DNA of 24,538 nt from a virus, in the IMG/VR virus record IMGVR_UViG_3300049617_000185, positions 1-24,538 of that record, one strand, 5' to 3'. The translations under genes and the position numbers were made by a program. The notes below the pieces were generated by a model. That model was not told the DNA's origin. It ran no database searches and worked only from the letters and a program-made list of their open reading frames with translations. Shown here in pieces: positions 7,180 to 14,214 of the stretch (positions within the stretch are counted from its first letter, which is position 1; each line of letters opens with the position of its first letter).

Positions 7180-8123
7180 ATTTACAAGAAGCCAGGTCTA
7201 TTTTAGAATTATCTCCGGATGCCGACGCCGCGGAGGCTAAGAAGAAGTACCGCGAATTTACTAAAAAGTACCATCCTGATATAAATAAGGATCCGGGTGC
7301 CGAAGACAAGTTCAAGAAAATCAACGAGGCTTATCAGTGCGTGTCTACTGGTAAGGGTACCGATAAAGAAGATTTATCATGGCAAACTTCGCATCAAGGA
7401 TTTAATCCTTTTGGTAATCACAATATGGTACCAGTTGAACACGTTCAATTATTTACTACTATTTCTTTTAAAGATTCTGTTTTAGGTTGTAAAAGAGACT
7501 TGAAGTTCAATAGAAAAGTTAAGTGCCAAGAGTGCCACGGACAGGGAGAAGTTCTTTTAAATAATGGTTGTGATAAATGTAATGGTCGCGGCAGTGTATC
7601 TTCACAAAAGGGACAGATACTATTTAAACAAACTTGTCCCAAATGTTTCGGTAACGTTCCTCGCGCACCCTGCAAAAAATGCAATACAGATGGATTTTTA
7701 GATGCCGAAACTTCTCTTAATGTAACTATTCCTGGAGGAGTTCAAAATAGTAACATTCTCAGATTGAATGGTAAAGGAAATTATGCTGGAAGTTTTGGTC
7801 CATTAGAACAGTATACAGATGCCCATTTACATATCCAAGTTACTCCAGAACCAGGTTTGACATTGGAGGGATCCCATGTAATCTCTAATTTAGAAGTTTC
7901 TTTATTAGAAGCTTTACAAGGCTGTCAAAAAACGATAAATACTATTTTAGGTAATAAAGAAATAGAAATACCTGCCCGCTCTAGAAATAAAGAAGAGGTA
8001 ATTATTCCTCATTTAGGTGTAAATCGTCAGGGGAATCATAGAGTTATTTTAGATATTAAATATCCAGACGATATAAATAAACTAATAGAAACCCTATCTT
8101 CTTATAATAAGGAAATTATCTAA
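7176..8123 (+). CDS. dnaJ: DnaJ-type (Hsp40) co-chaperone
   Basis: A protein of 315 residues. The J domain is at 1-55 with the HPD motif at 33-35 (KKYHPDINKDP), which stimulates DnaK ATPase. The Gly/Phe linker is almost missing, reduced to a short stretch around GFNPFGNHN (75-83). The zinc domain has all four CxxC pairs: C117/C120, C132/C135, C154/C157, C166/C169. The C-terminal substrate-binding domain contains the expected TIPGGVQNSNILRLNGKG strand pattern. The length is below bacterial DnaJ (about 375). It overlaps the resolvase by 4 bases and touches the zinc-ribbon gene by 1 base, so it belongs to the replication operon. In phage lambda, host DnaJ/DnaK remodel the replication initiation complex; a similar task is possible here. 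The family call is secure, the task inferred. Confidence 0.95.
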   Translation: MNLQEARSILELSPDADAAEAKKKYREFTKKYHPDINKDPGAEDKFKKINEAYQCVSTGKGTDKEDLSWQTSHQGFNPFGNHNMVPVEHVQLFTTISFKDSVLGCKRDLKFNRKVKCQECHGQGEVLLNNGCDKCNGRGSVSSQKGQILFKQTCPKCFGNVPRAPCKKCNTDGFLDAETSLNVTIPGGVQNSNILRLNGKGNYAGSFGPLEQYTDAHLHIQVTPEPGLTLEGSHVISNLEVSLLEALQGCQKTINTILGNKEIEIPARSRNKEEVIIPHLGVNRQGNHRVILDIKYPDDINKLIETLSSYNKEII

Positions 8124-8461
8124 TGGCATTTTCTACTTTCTGTACCAATAAAGGTTGTGGTAAAATTCAAGAACCATATTTAGATCCACAAACTAATAAG
8201 GTTCATTGTTCCTTATGTGATCAAGAAATTGTTAATCTAACTCCATTTGTTAAATCTCAAATGAAGAGTATGAAACAATATAAAAAAAAGGAAGCCAAGC
8301 CATTTGCAGTTAAGTGTGCGAAATGTGGAAGAGAAGAACGTCCAAAGGTAGTGGCGAACGATATAGTCTGTGGTGTCTGTTCACAACCAATGGACAATCT
8401 TAGCCCTATTTTTAAGAATATGCTAAAAGAAAAGTTGAGAACGGCTGATAAAGACGTTTGA
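8123..8461 (+). CDS. Double zinc-ribbon protein beside the primase
   Basis: A protein of 112 residues; its ATG shares one base with the DnaJ stop (TAATG). There are two zinc ribbons: C7, C12, C29, C32 and C65, C68, C83, C86. Each is followed by a similar segment, IVNLTPFVKSQMK and MDNLSPIFKNMLK, so the protein is an internal duplication of about 55 residues. It lies directly upstream of a DnaG-type primase that lacks the usual N-terminal zinc-binding domain. A zinc ribbon supplied in trans for template recognition is therefore a reasonable hypothesis. No catalytic motif is present. Confidence 0.8.
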   Translation: MAFSTFCTNKGCGKIQEPYLDPQTNKVHCSLCDQEIVNLTPFVKSQMKSMKQYKKKEAKPFAVKCAKCGREERPKVVANDIVCGVCSQPMDNLSPIFKNMLKEKLRTADKDV

Positions 8462-8484
8462 ACATACCAGATGAGGAAGTTGGC

Positions 8485-9240
8485 ATGTTAGATAAAATTA
8501 TAGATTCTTGTAAATATTTACTTAATAATTTTCCGGAAGCCCAAGATTGTCAAACTTATTTAGATTCTCGTTTGAGTAGGAAAAGTCAAGAATTATTCCA
8601 ATTTGGATATTTTCCAGATCCATCTAATTTACAAGTTTTATTAGATATGGTAGGGGAAGATATTCTTCAAAAGACAAAGCTTCTATATTCTAAAGATATT
8701 GAAGACTCTTTGTGTTTTAGAAAAGTCAATGTTTCTTTTTTTGAACATCATCCATTAATTATGCCATTTAAAGATAGTTATGGTAAAGTAGTGGCTTTAG
8801 TCGGACGTACATTATTGTCGGAAGATGATATGAAGTCTCATAAAACGAGTAAATATAAAAATACGGTTTTTAAGAAAAGGAACCATTTATTTGGTTTATT
8901 CGAAAATAAACAACATATTTTAGACCAAAATGCCGTTTACATCGTAGAAGGTCAATTTGATGTTATAAAAGCAGTGGAGAGGGGATTTAAAAATATTGTT
9001 GCTTTAGGTAGTAATAATATGTCATCCTATCAATTTTCCGTCATTAGCAGATACACCGATAACATATTCTTATTATTAGATAATGATGAAGGTGGTAAAA
9101 AGGGGAGGAAATTAATTATAGATAAGTTTGGCAAATTTGCCAATATTCAGAATTTTTATTTACCGAAGCACTATAAAGACATAGACGAATACTTCTCAAA
9201 AAGTGGTGATGAGTCCGTGTCTTTTTCTGTTGAAGGTTAG
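8485..9240 (+). CDS. DnaG-type DNA primase catalytic core without zinc domain
   Basis: A protein of 251 residues. I choose ATG 8485, which has GAGGA 7 bases upstream; a TTG at 8458 overlapping the previous stop is possible but has no ribosome site. The RNA-polymerase domain includes YLDSRLSRKSQELFQFGY (about 25-42), IMPFKDSYGKVVALVGRTL (92-110) and KYKNT...KKRNHLFGL (123-138). The Toprim metal site follows: E145 in YIVEGQFDVI, then D189 and D191 in LLLDNDEGG. This makes RNA primers for lagging-strand synthesis. Bacterial DnaG is about 580 residues; the N-terminal CHC2 zinc domain and the C-terminal helicase-binding domain are both absent. The neighbouring double zinc-ribbon protein and the orphan winged-helix protein may supply missing functions. 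Confidence 0.9.
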   Translation: MLDKIIDSCKYLLNNFPEAQDCQTYLDSRLSRKSQELFQFGYFPDPSNLQVLLDMVGEDILQKTKLLYSKDIEDSLCFRKVNVSFFEHHPLIMPFKDSYGKVVALVGRTLLSEDDMKSHKTSKYKNTVFKKRNHLFGLFENKQHILDQNAVYIVEGQFDVIKAVERGFKNIVALGSNNMSSYQFSVISRYTDNIFLLLDNDEGGKKGRKLIIDKFGKFANIQNFYLPKHYKDIDEYFSKSGDESVSFSVEG

Positions 9241-9290
9241 GAAGTTATTCTTTATTATGTTCATGTCGAATCTTAACCAGGAAAATAATA

Positions 9291-9734
9291 ATGACCAAAA
9301 GACAAAATCGTTCAGATCGTTACCAATGGGTTTTACTTGAGACTGTATGCAGCAATGAAATGATGGAAACCTTTTGTAACGAAGATAGTATCTATAATAG
9401 ATTGACTGGGGGTTTCGCCTATGATGAAACCTTAATTGATTTAGAAGATCAATTAAAGAAAGAGTTTTGGAGAGTAGTAGATACTCTTTTAACCCCAAGA
9501 CAAAGAGAAGTAATTAGACTATATGCAGATGGCTATACTCAAATGGAGATAGCTAAAATGCTAAATGTGAACCAAAGTTCAATAACAAAAAGTTTGAACG
9601 GAAACGTCGATTATAAGAATGGGAAAAAGGTTTATGGCGGAGCCCGCAAGAAGATCAAGAAAATCATAGAGATGGATGATAAAATCAAAGATATCCTGAA
9701 AAAAATGCAGGAGTGTAGAGACGAAAAATGGTAA
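9291..9734 (+). CDS. Sigma-70 region 4-like transcription factor
   Basis: A protein of 147 residues with AGGA 8 bases before ATG 9291. Residues 68-104, LTPRQREVIRLYADGYTQME and the following IAKMLNVNQSSITKSL, form the helix-turn-helix of sigma region 4 or the related LuxR-type family. The N-terminal 60 residues are acidic and aromatic and do not look like sigma region 2, so it is unlikely to melt promoters alone. The C-terminus is a basic helix (YGGARKKIKKIIEMDDKIKD). It might pair with host sigma or RNA polymerase to switch on phage promoters, or act as a plain DNA-binding regulator. It ends the replication block, just before an HNH gene with a separate promoter. Confidence 0.82.
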   Translation: MTKRQNRSDRYQWVLLETVCSNEMMETFCNEDSIYNRLTGGFAYDETLIDLEDQLKKEFWRVVDTLLTPRQREVIRLYADGYTQMEIAKMLNVNQSSITKSLNGNVDYKNGKKVYGGARKKIKKIIEMDDKIKDILKKMQECRDEKW

Positions 9735-9739
9735 GAAAA

Positions 9740-9768
9740 TTGACAAAGCGCTAATAAGTCGTTATATT
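9740..9768 (+). promoter_or_regulatory. Near-consensus sigma-70 promoter for the first HNH gene
   Basis: TTGACA at 9740-9745 is a perfect -35. After exactly 17 bases comes TATATT at 9763-9768, five of six matches to the -10 consensus. The expected transcription start, about 7 bases further, falls at 9775-9776, on the ATG of the HNH gene. No Shine-Dalgarno sequence precedes that ATG, so the mRNA would be leaderless. It is the best sigma-70 match I found in the window. Confidence 0.8.
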
Positions 9769-9775
9769 GCTATGT

Positions 9776-10666
9776 ATGAAGCAATGTACCAAATGCCTAA
9801 TTTCTAAAGATGAAAACGAGTTTTCTAAACATTTATCGTATGCGGACGGTTTATCATATTGGTGCCGCGAATGTTGGAAAAGTTATCGAAAAGAATATAG
9901 AGAATCAAATTTAAGTGAAGCTCGCCAATATACTAATGATTGGCGAGCTTCACGCGTTCAGTGGTTTCAAGATCTGAAATCAAACATACCTTGTGTCGAT
10001 TGTGGTCAAATATATGAACCATATTGTATGGATTATGATCATATTTTAAGTCGAGGCAATAAGATAAAAAGTGTTAGTCGTATGGTAATGAATAATACGC
10101 CAAAAGAAGTAATCATCGCGGAAATAGAAAAGTGTGATCTTATATGTCTATTATGTCACAATAAAAGAACATACGATAGATTTAATAATGAATTAGGAAA
10201 CGATAGAAAATATCCGCCACATATGCAACGAAATATTGGTATCATCAATGCATTCAAAGTACATCCTTGCACTATTTGTGGGCAACAGTATGAACATTAT
10301 AATATGCAAATTGATCATATTAATCCGACCACTAAATTGTATGATGTGTGTCAACTGAAAAGTCGAAAAGTAGAAATACTGTTAACCGAGCTGGCTAAGT
10401 GCCAAGTGTTGTGTGCCCTATGTCATCGCAGAAAATCGGTCCTCGAACAACAAGATGATAAGTATTCTGTTCCCCGACCTCAACCACCCAAGAGACAAGA
10501 ATTATTTTATGATCCAATAGCTAATACTAAAGAGTGTGGGCTATGTCATAAAATCAAAGATGGTGCAGAGTTTCGCCCAAATAAGAAAACTAAATCTGGA
10601 TTAGATACATATTGTAAGGAGTGCTTTAATGAGTATAGACGAGAAAGACGAAGAACATCTAATTAA
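9776..10666 (+). CDS. Tandem-domain HNH homing-type endonuclease
   Basis: A protein of 296 residues from ATG 9776, chosen because it starts right at the KQCTKC zinc motif; TTG 9767 lies inside the -10 box. The architecture is symmetric. A zinc knuckle (C4, C7, C30, C33) is followed by HNH domain 1 (C73, C76, D88-H89, C124, C127-H128) and HNH domain 2 (C165, C168, D180-H181, C213, C216-H217). A second zinc knuckle (C254, C257, C280, C283) comes last, with the same 22-residue spacing as the first. Both HNH cores keep the DH and CxxCH residues, so both may cut. Known relatives are phage homing endonucleases that nick or cut a site in related genomes. It has its own promoter, no ribosome site, a 15-bp internal hairpin, and a 38-base overlap with the next gene. 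Confidence 0.9.
   Translation: MKQCTKCLISKDENEFSKHLSYADGLSYWCRECWKSYRKEYRESNLSEARQYTNDWRASRVQWFQDLKSNIPCVDCGQIYEPYCMDYDHILSRGNKIKSVSRMVMNNTPKEVIIAEIEKCDLICLLCHNKRTYDRFNNELGNDRKYPPHMQRNIGIINAFKVHPCTICGQQYEHYNMQIDHINPTTKLYDVCQLKSRKVEILLTELAKCQVLCALCHRRKSVLEQQDDKYSVPRPQPPKRQELFYDPIANTKECGLCHKIKDGAEFRPNKKTKSGLDTYCKECFNEYRRERRRTSN
9915..9953 (+). repeat. Perfect 15-bp hairpin inside the first HNH gene
   Basis: GTGAAGCTCGCCAAT at 9915-9929 is exactly reversed and complemented by ATTGGCGAGCTTCAC at 9939-9953, with a 9-base loop. It encodes residues about 47-60. The stem is GC-richer than the gene around it and begins about 140 bases into the predicted leaderless mRNA. Confidence 0.92.
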
Positions 10667-10895
10667 CAGGACTGCGGAACATAATCCTAATGACTGTAAT
10701 GTATGTAATCAATGTGCAGGTAAGGTTCGAGAATTTTACAAGATGTTAGAGATACCTATAATAAGATCGACTACTCAAACTGGTAAGTTGTCAACTGATA
10801 TAAAAGTTCAAGGTTATAAACTCTATGATATCTTGATGGATGAGGAAAAACTACGAGTTTTAGTCTCCAAGCTTAGAAATAAAGCTTTTTGGTGA
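10629..10895 (+). CDS. Hypothetical small protein with CxxC motif
   Basis: A protein of 88 residues. ATG 10629 lies inside the end of the HNH gene and has an excellent AAGGAG at 10616-10621, 7 bases upstream. The N-terminus is very acidic (MSIDEKDEEH), followed by C23 and C26 in CNVCNQC and one further Cys at 29, then a basic helical segment KVREFYKMLEIP and a C-terminal YKLYDILMDEEKLRVLVSKL. One cysteine cluster alone is not a full zinc site, though dimerisation could complete one. No family recognised. It was probably originally next to the sigma-like gene, before the HNH gene inserted. Confidence 0.72.
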   Translation: MSIDEKDEEHLINRTAEHNPNDCNVCNQCAGKVREFYKMLEIPIIRSTTQTGKLSTDIKVQGYKLYDILMDEEKLRVLVSKLRNKAFW

Positions 10896-10951
10896 GAGAA
10901 GTGTGGCAATATTATGCAATCTACCTAGTAGGTTCAACCACCAATAAAGTT

Positions 10952-10995
10952 CAGAATATACCAATATTCTTTTATCTAAGATAGGGTATATTCTG
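10952..10995 (+). promoter_or_regulatory. Inverted repeat upstream of the 11011 operon
   Basis: CAGAATATACC at 10952-10962 pairs perfectly with GGTATATTCTG at 10985-10995 across 22 bases. Inside, GAATAT (10954-10959) can also pair with ATATTC (10964-10969), giving an alternative hairpin. Only three T follow the long stem, so it is a weak terminator. Its place in a 115-base gap before a GGGAG ribosome site suits a regulatory hairpin, an operator, or both. The rest of this gap shows nothing clear. Confidence 0.6.
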
Positions 10996-11010
10996 TTTAC
11001 GGGAGACGCG

Positions 11011-11469
11011 ATGTCAAAATTTTCGATAGATTACTCAGGTTTGGCAAACCAGATCACCAAGAAGGCATATCGCCTAGCTGATGTTAAAGATCAGTTGGAG
11101 ACGGTAGCTTTTGACGTTGTCAGGTTCAAGGACGGAGACAAGGGTGCTGACCTATGGCAAGTACAAAGTGCAGATGATGGTGATTACATCGTCGCCATGT
11201 ATCAACCAGATGATGAAGCGAGGACCGCCGCTCTCTGGGACGTAGTGGTCAGTAAAACTGCCGGAGACTTACAAATCTCTTATAGGGGAGATCCGCTTGT
11301 TAGATTAGCTTCTAACAAATTAGGAATTCCTCGTGCCGAACTTTCTAAAGTTGAAGAATATTTGCCTGCTAAGCTAGCTGCTAATAAAAAATTGGTCAAA
11401 GCTCTTCTGAATGAGTTGACTGAATCAGCTAAAAAAGAGGTATTAAGTAAATACCCTGAGTTGGTCTAA
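11011..11469 (+). CDS. Hypothetical protein at the head of the putative virion block
   Basis: A protein of 152 residues with GGGAG 5 bases before ATG 11011. The first 25 residues are helical with a basic face (ITKKAYRLADVKDQLE). Residues 30-95 look like a beta sheet (ETVAFDVVRF, LWQVQSADDGDYIVAMY, ALWDVVVSK). The C-terminal third is an Ala/Leu/Lys-rich helical bundle. No catalytic motif. The first 270 bases are noticeably richer in G and C than the rest of the gene and its neighbours. It is followed 21 bases later by a large unknown protein, likely in the same operon. No family recognised. Confidence 0.75.
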   Translation: MSKFSIDYSGLANQITKKAYRLADVKDQLETVAFDVVRFKDGDKGADLWQVQSADDGDYIVAMYQPDDEARTAALWDVVVSKTAGDLQISYRGDPLVRLASNKLGIPRAELSKVEEYLPAKLAANKKLVKALLNELTESAKKEVLSKYPELV

Positions 11470-11490
11470 CATTACGGAATAGGTACATAA

Positions 11491-13104
11491 ATGAGCGTCA
11501 ATGACAAAATACAACAATTAGTGGGCTCTCTAGCTAAGTCAGTAGAGGACAATCAAAAAGTATTTACTCCTATTTTAGCTGCAAAATTAGCTAAGGCAGT
11601 AACCACTTATCCATGTGATAAAACAATTGGTGCTATGTCTAGAGTCATTAGTAAAATGGCAAGCAACAATGTATTATCCATTACTAGAGCAGAATTAAAG
11701 GGTTTATATAATAAACTTCATTCCCGTAATACTAAATTTGCCGAAGTATTCCAAGATGAATTGGGCGTTGTAGAAACGGTATCCGCCCCTACTCTTTATG
11801 AACGTGATGATGCTAAGAAAGATTTGAATCCATTTCAAGTTGGCGATTCGATTTTATCCAATGCGCTTACTAGTGTGTTCGATAAACATATTCCTTTAAA
11901 AATGTATTCCCAAGATTTAGCTAATAAATCATTAGCGTCAGTCGCGTCTACTTTAGACGCTTGGAGTTTGAGACCTACCGCATTGGCTGTCGATGAGGGT
12001 AATGATAAATTTTTAGTTATTAGAGCCGATTATGAAACTCCAAAGGGGATGACTAGTTTTTATGTTCCTGTAGAAACTCGTAATAATAAGATTGTGGAAG
12101 CATCTATTTTTATGGGAAACACTGGTCCTCAAGAATTAAACCACACTGCTATTAAAACTTATCTTACTACCTACGCTGGCAATAAATTGAAAATTAATGC
12201 TGCTAACATTTTGGGAGTTTTGACGACTGCGGCTTCTGAAAACAGAGAAGTTAGTGATGCAGAAATTGCTTTGACTAAACTTAACGCCACTAGACAAGGT
12301 AAAGCTGAATTCTTCCAAAATCAAGTTGTTGGACAAAAGGTAGCCGAAGCTTCTAAGAAAGATGTTGAACTTCCGAAGTATGGCGAGTTCGTTTCTTTTG
12401 AAAAACAATTTACTTCTCCTTATGGTCAAGCTGCATGGCAGTTCGGCAAAGATAAGGTTGCTGCTGCTAGAGAAAACATTACTAGAGAACTTTTGAGTTT
12501 TGGTCATAAAAATCCACAAGTAACTGTCAACAAGAACGATGACAATACTGTATTTTATAGTGTCTCTTTAGATGCTGGAAAAGTTGGATTTACCGTTCCT
12601 GTCAAATTTAGCGGTGGTAAAGTTATTAAACCAACTTTAATGCTATGTAATGGTTCAGTCTCTTCCTTCACCCAAGAAAGTGTTAACGAGCTTTACATTA
12701 ATAATCAGAGTGATTTCAAAGCGGCGGCTGCGGCATCCCCATTGTTTGGCTTGAAACCAAGTGATTTGGTTAACAATATTAGACAAGCCGTTGCGGAAGG
12801 TAATCATGCCAGAGCTGAAGATGCTCTTAATGTTTTAGCTAATGCTGGTGACGAGAGAGCTTACGCTACTGGATTTCAGATGTTTATGCACGGACTGGCT
12901 AATAAGGTTGATGCCTCTCAGACTTCTAAATGCTCACACACTATTAAGAATGCTTCGAGCGAACATCCAATCTGTGTTCATACCGGATTACCAGCTCATA
13001 AAGTATATCAAGACAAAGATGGCAACTGTCGTCCTCTTTACCGTAGAGGTATGGATGAGACTTATGAGGGTGCGGTATTTAATAACTCTAAGATCTTCGG
13101 GTGA
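11491..13104 (+). CDS. Large hypothetical protein, likely virion-associated
   Basis: A protein of 537 residues; AATAGGT lies 7-8 bases before ATG 11491. It starts with a helical, Lys/Ala-rich N-terminus (about 1-90). Long mixed alpha/beta segments follow, including two similar stretches in which a beta-rich core meets FYVPVETRNNKIVEASIFMG and VGFTVPVKFSGGKVIKPTLM. These share V-P-V-x(5)-K-(I/V)-(V/I) and suggest an internal duplication. The C-terminus has a cysteine/histidine region, CSHTIKNASSEHPICVHTG, then a further Cys, which may bind zinc. No enzyme motif is visible. Its size and position beside packaging genes suggest a head, vertex or injected protein, but that is inference. Confidence 0.78.
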   Translation: MSVNDKIQQLVGSLAKSVEDNQKVFTPILAAKLAKAVTTYPCDKTIGAMSRVISKMASNNVLSITRAELKGLYNKLHSRNTKFAEVFQDELGVVETVSAPTLYERDDAKKDLNPFQVGDSILSNALTSVFDKHIPLKMYSQDLANKSLASVASTLDAWSLRPTALAVDEGNDKFLVIRADYETPKGMTSFYVPVETRNNKIVEASIFMGNTGPQELNHTAIKTYLTTYAGNKLKINAANILGVLTTAASENREVSDAEIALTKLNATRQGKAEFFQNQVVGQKVAEASKKDVELPKYGEFVSFEKQFTSPYGQAAWQFGKDKVAAARENITRELLSFGHKNPQVTVNKNDDNTVFYSVSLDAGKVGFTVPVKFSGGKVIKPTLMLCNGSVSSFTQESVNELYINNQSDFKAAAAASPLFGLKPSDLVNNIRQAVAEGNHARAEDALNVLANAGDERAYATGFQMFMHGLANKVDASQTSKCSHTIKNASSEHPICVHTGLPAHKVYQDKDGNCRPLYRRGMDETYEGAVFNNSKIFG

Positions 13105-13107
13105 TCT

Positions 13108-14214
13108 ATGAGTCTATATAGGATAGCTCAAATTTTAGATTTAAAGTATGGACTAACCTCTTTCGGCGCGCCCCCTCGTCCCCGTTTGCCTCATCCAGTT
13201 GAAACTCCTGCTGAAGCAATGTTAGGAGTTAAAAAAGATTTAGCTGAAAAATATAAGGCTCAGATTATTAATGCTAAAGATCAGACTCTTCAATATTGGT
13301 CTAATTCGGGCTATAGATTAGCTGATGCTTTTTTAGAAATGGTTAAAAACATATCCGATTCTACAAATTCATCTAATAATAATCCAAAGTTATTATTTGA
13401 AAATATCAATTATGGTTTGGGTCTTACTAAAAGAATGGTACATAGTCCAGTAAATAGTCTTGAAAGTTTTAAAGTAAAGATGGTTAAGGCTACTCAAGGA
13501 TTAACACAATCCCAAAAGAGTCAATATGAATTGCGTTTGCAGAAAGCGCGCAAGACGGTAGAAATATATTCTGGTATTTTAGAGAGTGCTGCGCGAAGAT
13601 TACAACGCGCAATTCCAGAAATAGCAAAAATACCATTACTATCAACTTATGAATTAGCTGAAAGAAGAAGATTAAGTGATAAAGAAATAACTGATTTTCT
13701 AACTAACAGTCATGAAGCTGCTAAATATAATTTGGATAAAGAAACGTTCAGTAAAATATTACTATCTGACTATCTAATGTATTTTCCATTAATAAGAGAA
13801 GAACTTACTACTCTTATTAATGGTGGTAATAATGGAGAAGTTTTAAGAGAAAAATTTAGATTAGCTAGAGAGAATCAAAAACCATCTCCAAATGATTTAG
13901 AACAAGAGAATACACCAGATGTTCCTATGCCGGTGGTAGATAAACTAGATGATCCTAATCAAGAGGATCCTGAACAGACCGTAGATGGTGACCCTGATTA
14001 TGCGGATCCATCTCTTTTAGGTAGCGACGTAGCCATTCCAGAAGCCAAACAAAGAGGATCCGTGGCTTCCCCGTTGAAAAATCCTGCTAAAATTCACGAG
14101 CAGATGAGAAGACAAGATAAAAAACAATATGAGGAGTCCCAAGAAAAAGCTGAGGCTTTTAAAAGTAAAGGTCGTCTTCTTTTACTAAATAGGGTATTAA
14201 GAGGTAATTTATGA
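13108..14214 (+). CDS. Hypothetical helical protein with acidic linker
   Basis: A protein of 368 residues starting 3 bases after the previous stop, with GGGTGAT close upstream. The N-terminus (MSLYRIAQILDLKYG) resembles that of the following gene (MRIAEMLHAIAAWL). Both share a short amphipathic R-I-A helix, which could be a targeting or assembly tag. Residues 35-250 are almost entirely helical with coiled-coil character (LRLQKARKTVEIYSGILE). Residues 255-315 form an Asp/Glu/Pro-rich disordered linker, followed by a basic helical tail. It overlaps the next start by 4 bases. A head-scaffold or internal protein is possible from composition. No family recognised. Confidence 0.76.
   Translation: MSLYRIAQILDLKYGLTSFGAPPRPRLPHPVETPAEAMLGVKKDLAEKYKAQIINAKDQTLQYWSNSGYRLADAFLEMVKNISDSTNSSNNNPKLLFENINYGLGLTKRMVHSPVNSLESFKVKMVKATQGLTQSQKSQYELRLQKARKTVEIYSGILESAARRLQRAIPEIAKIPLLSTYELAERRRLSDKEITDFLTNSHEAAKYNLDKETFSKILLSDYLMYFPLIREELTTLINGGNNGEVLREKFRLARENQKPSPNDLEQENTPDVPMPVVDKLDDPNQEDPEQTVDGDPDYADPSLLGSDVAIPEAKQRGSVASPLKNPAKIHEQMRRQDKKQYEESQEKAEAFKSKGRLLLLNRVLRGNL

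Noticed and set aside
9196-9498. Minus-strand open frame of 100 codons
   Set aside because: It overlaps the ends of the primase and sigma-like genes, both with clear motifs on the plus strand, and has no ribosome site.
9709-10623. AGGAGTG repeated at 9709-9715 and 10617-10623, bracketing the first HNH gene
   Set aside because: Seven bases containing a Shine-Dalgarno core are too common here to claim a target-site duplication.
10931-10942. GGTTCAACC-like sequence resembling a tRNA T-arm
   Set aside because: No acceptor, D or anticodon stem can be formed around it in the 115-base gap.
12136-12519. Minus-strand open frame of 127 codons
   Set aside because: It lies wholly inside the large plus-strand gene at 11491-13104; the Ser/Phe-rich translation is typical of an antisense shadow of Lys/Glu-rich codons.
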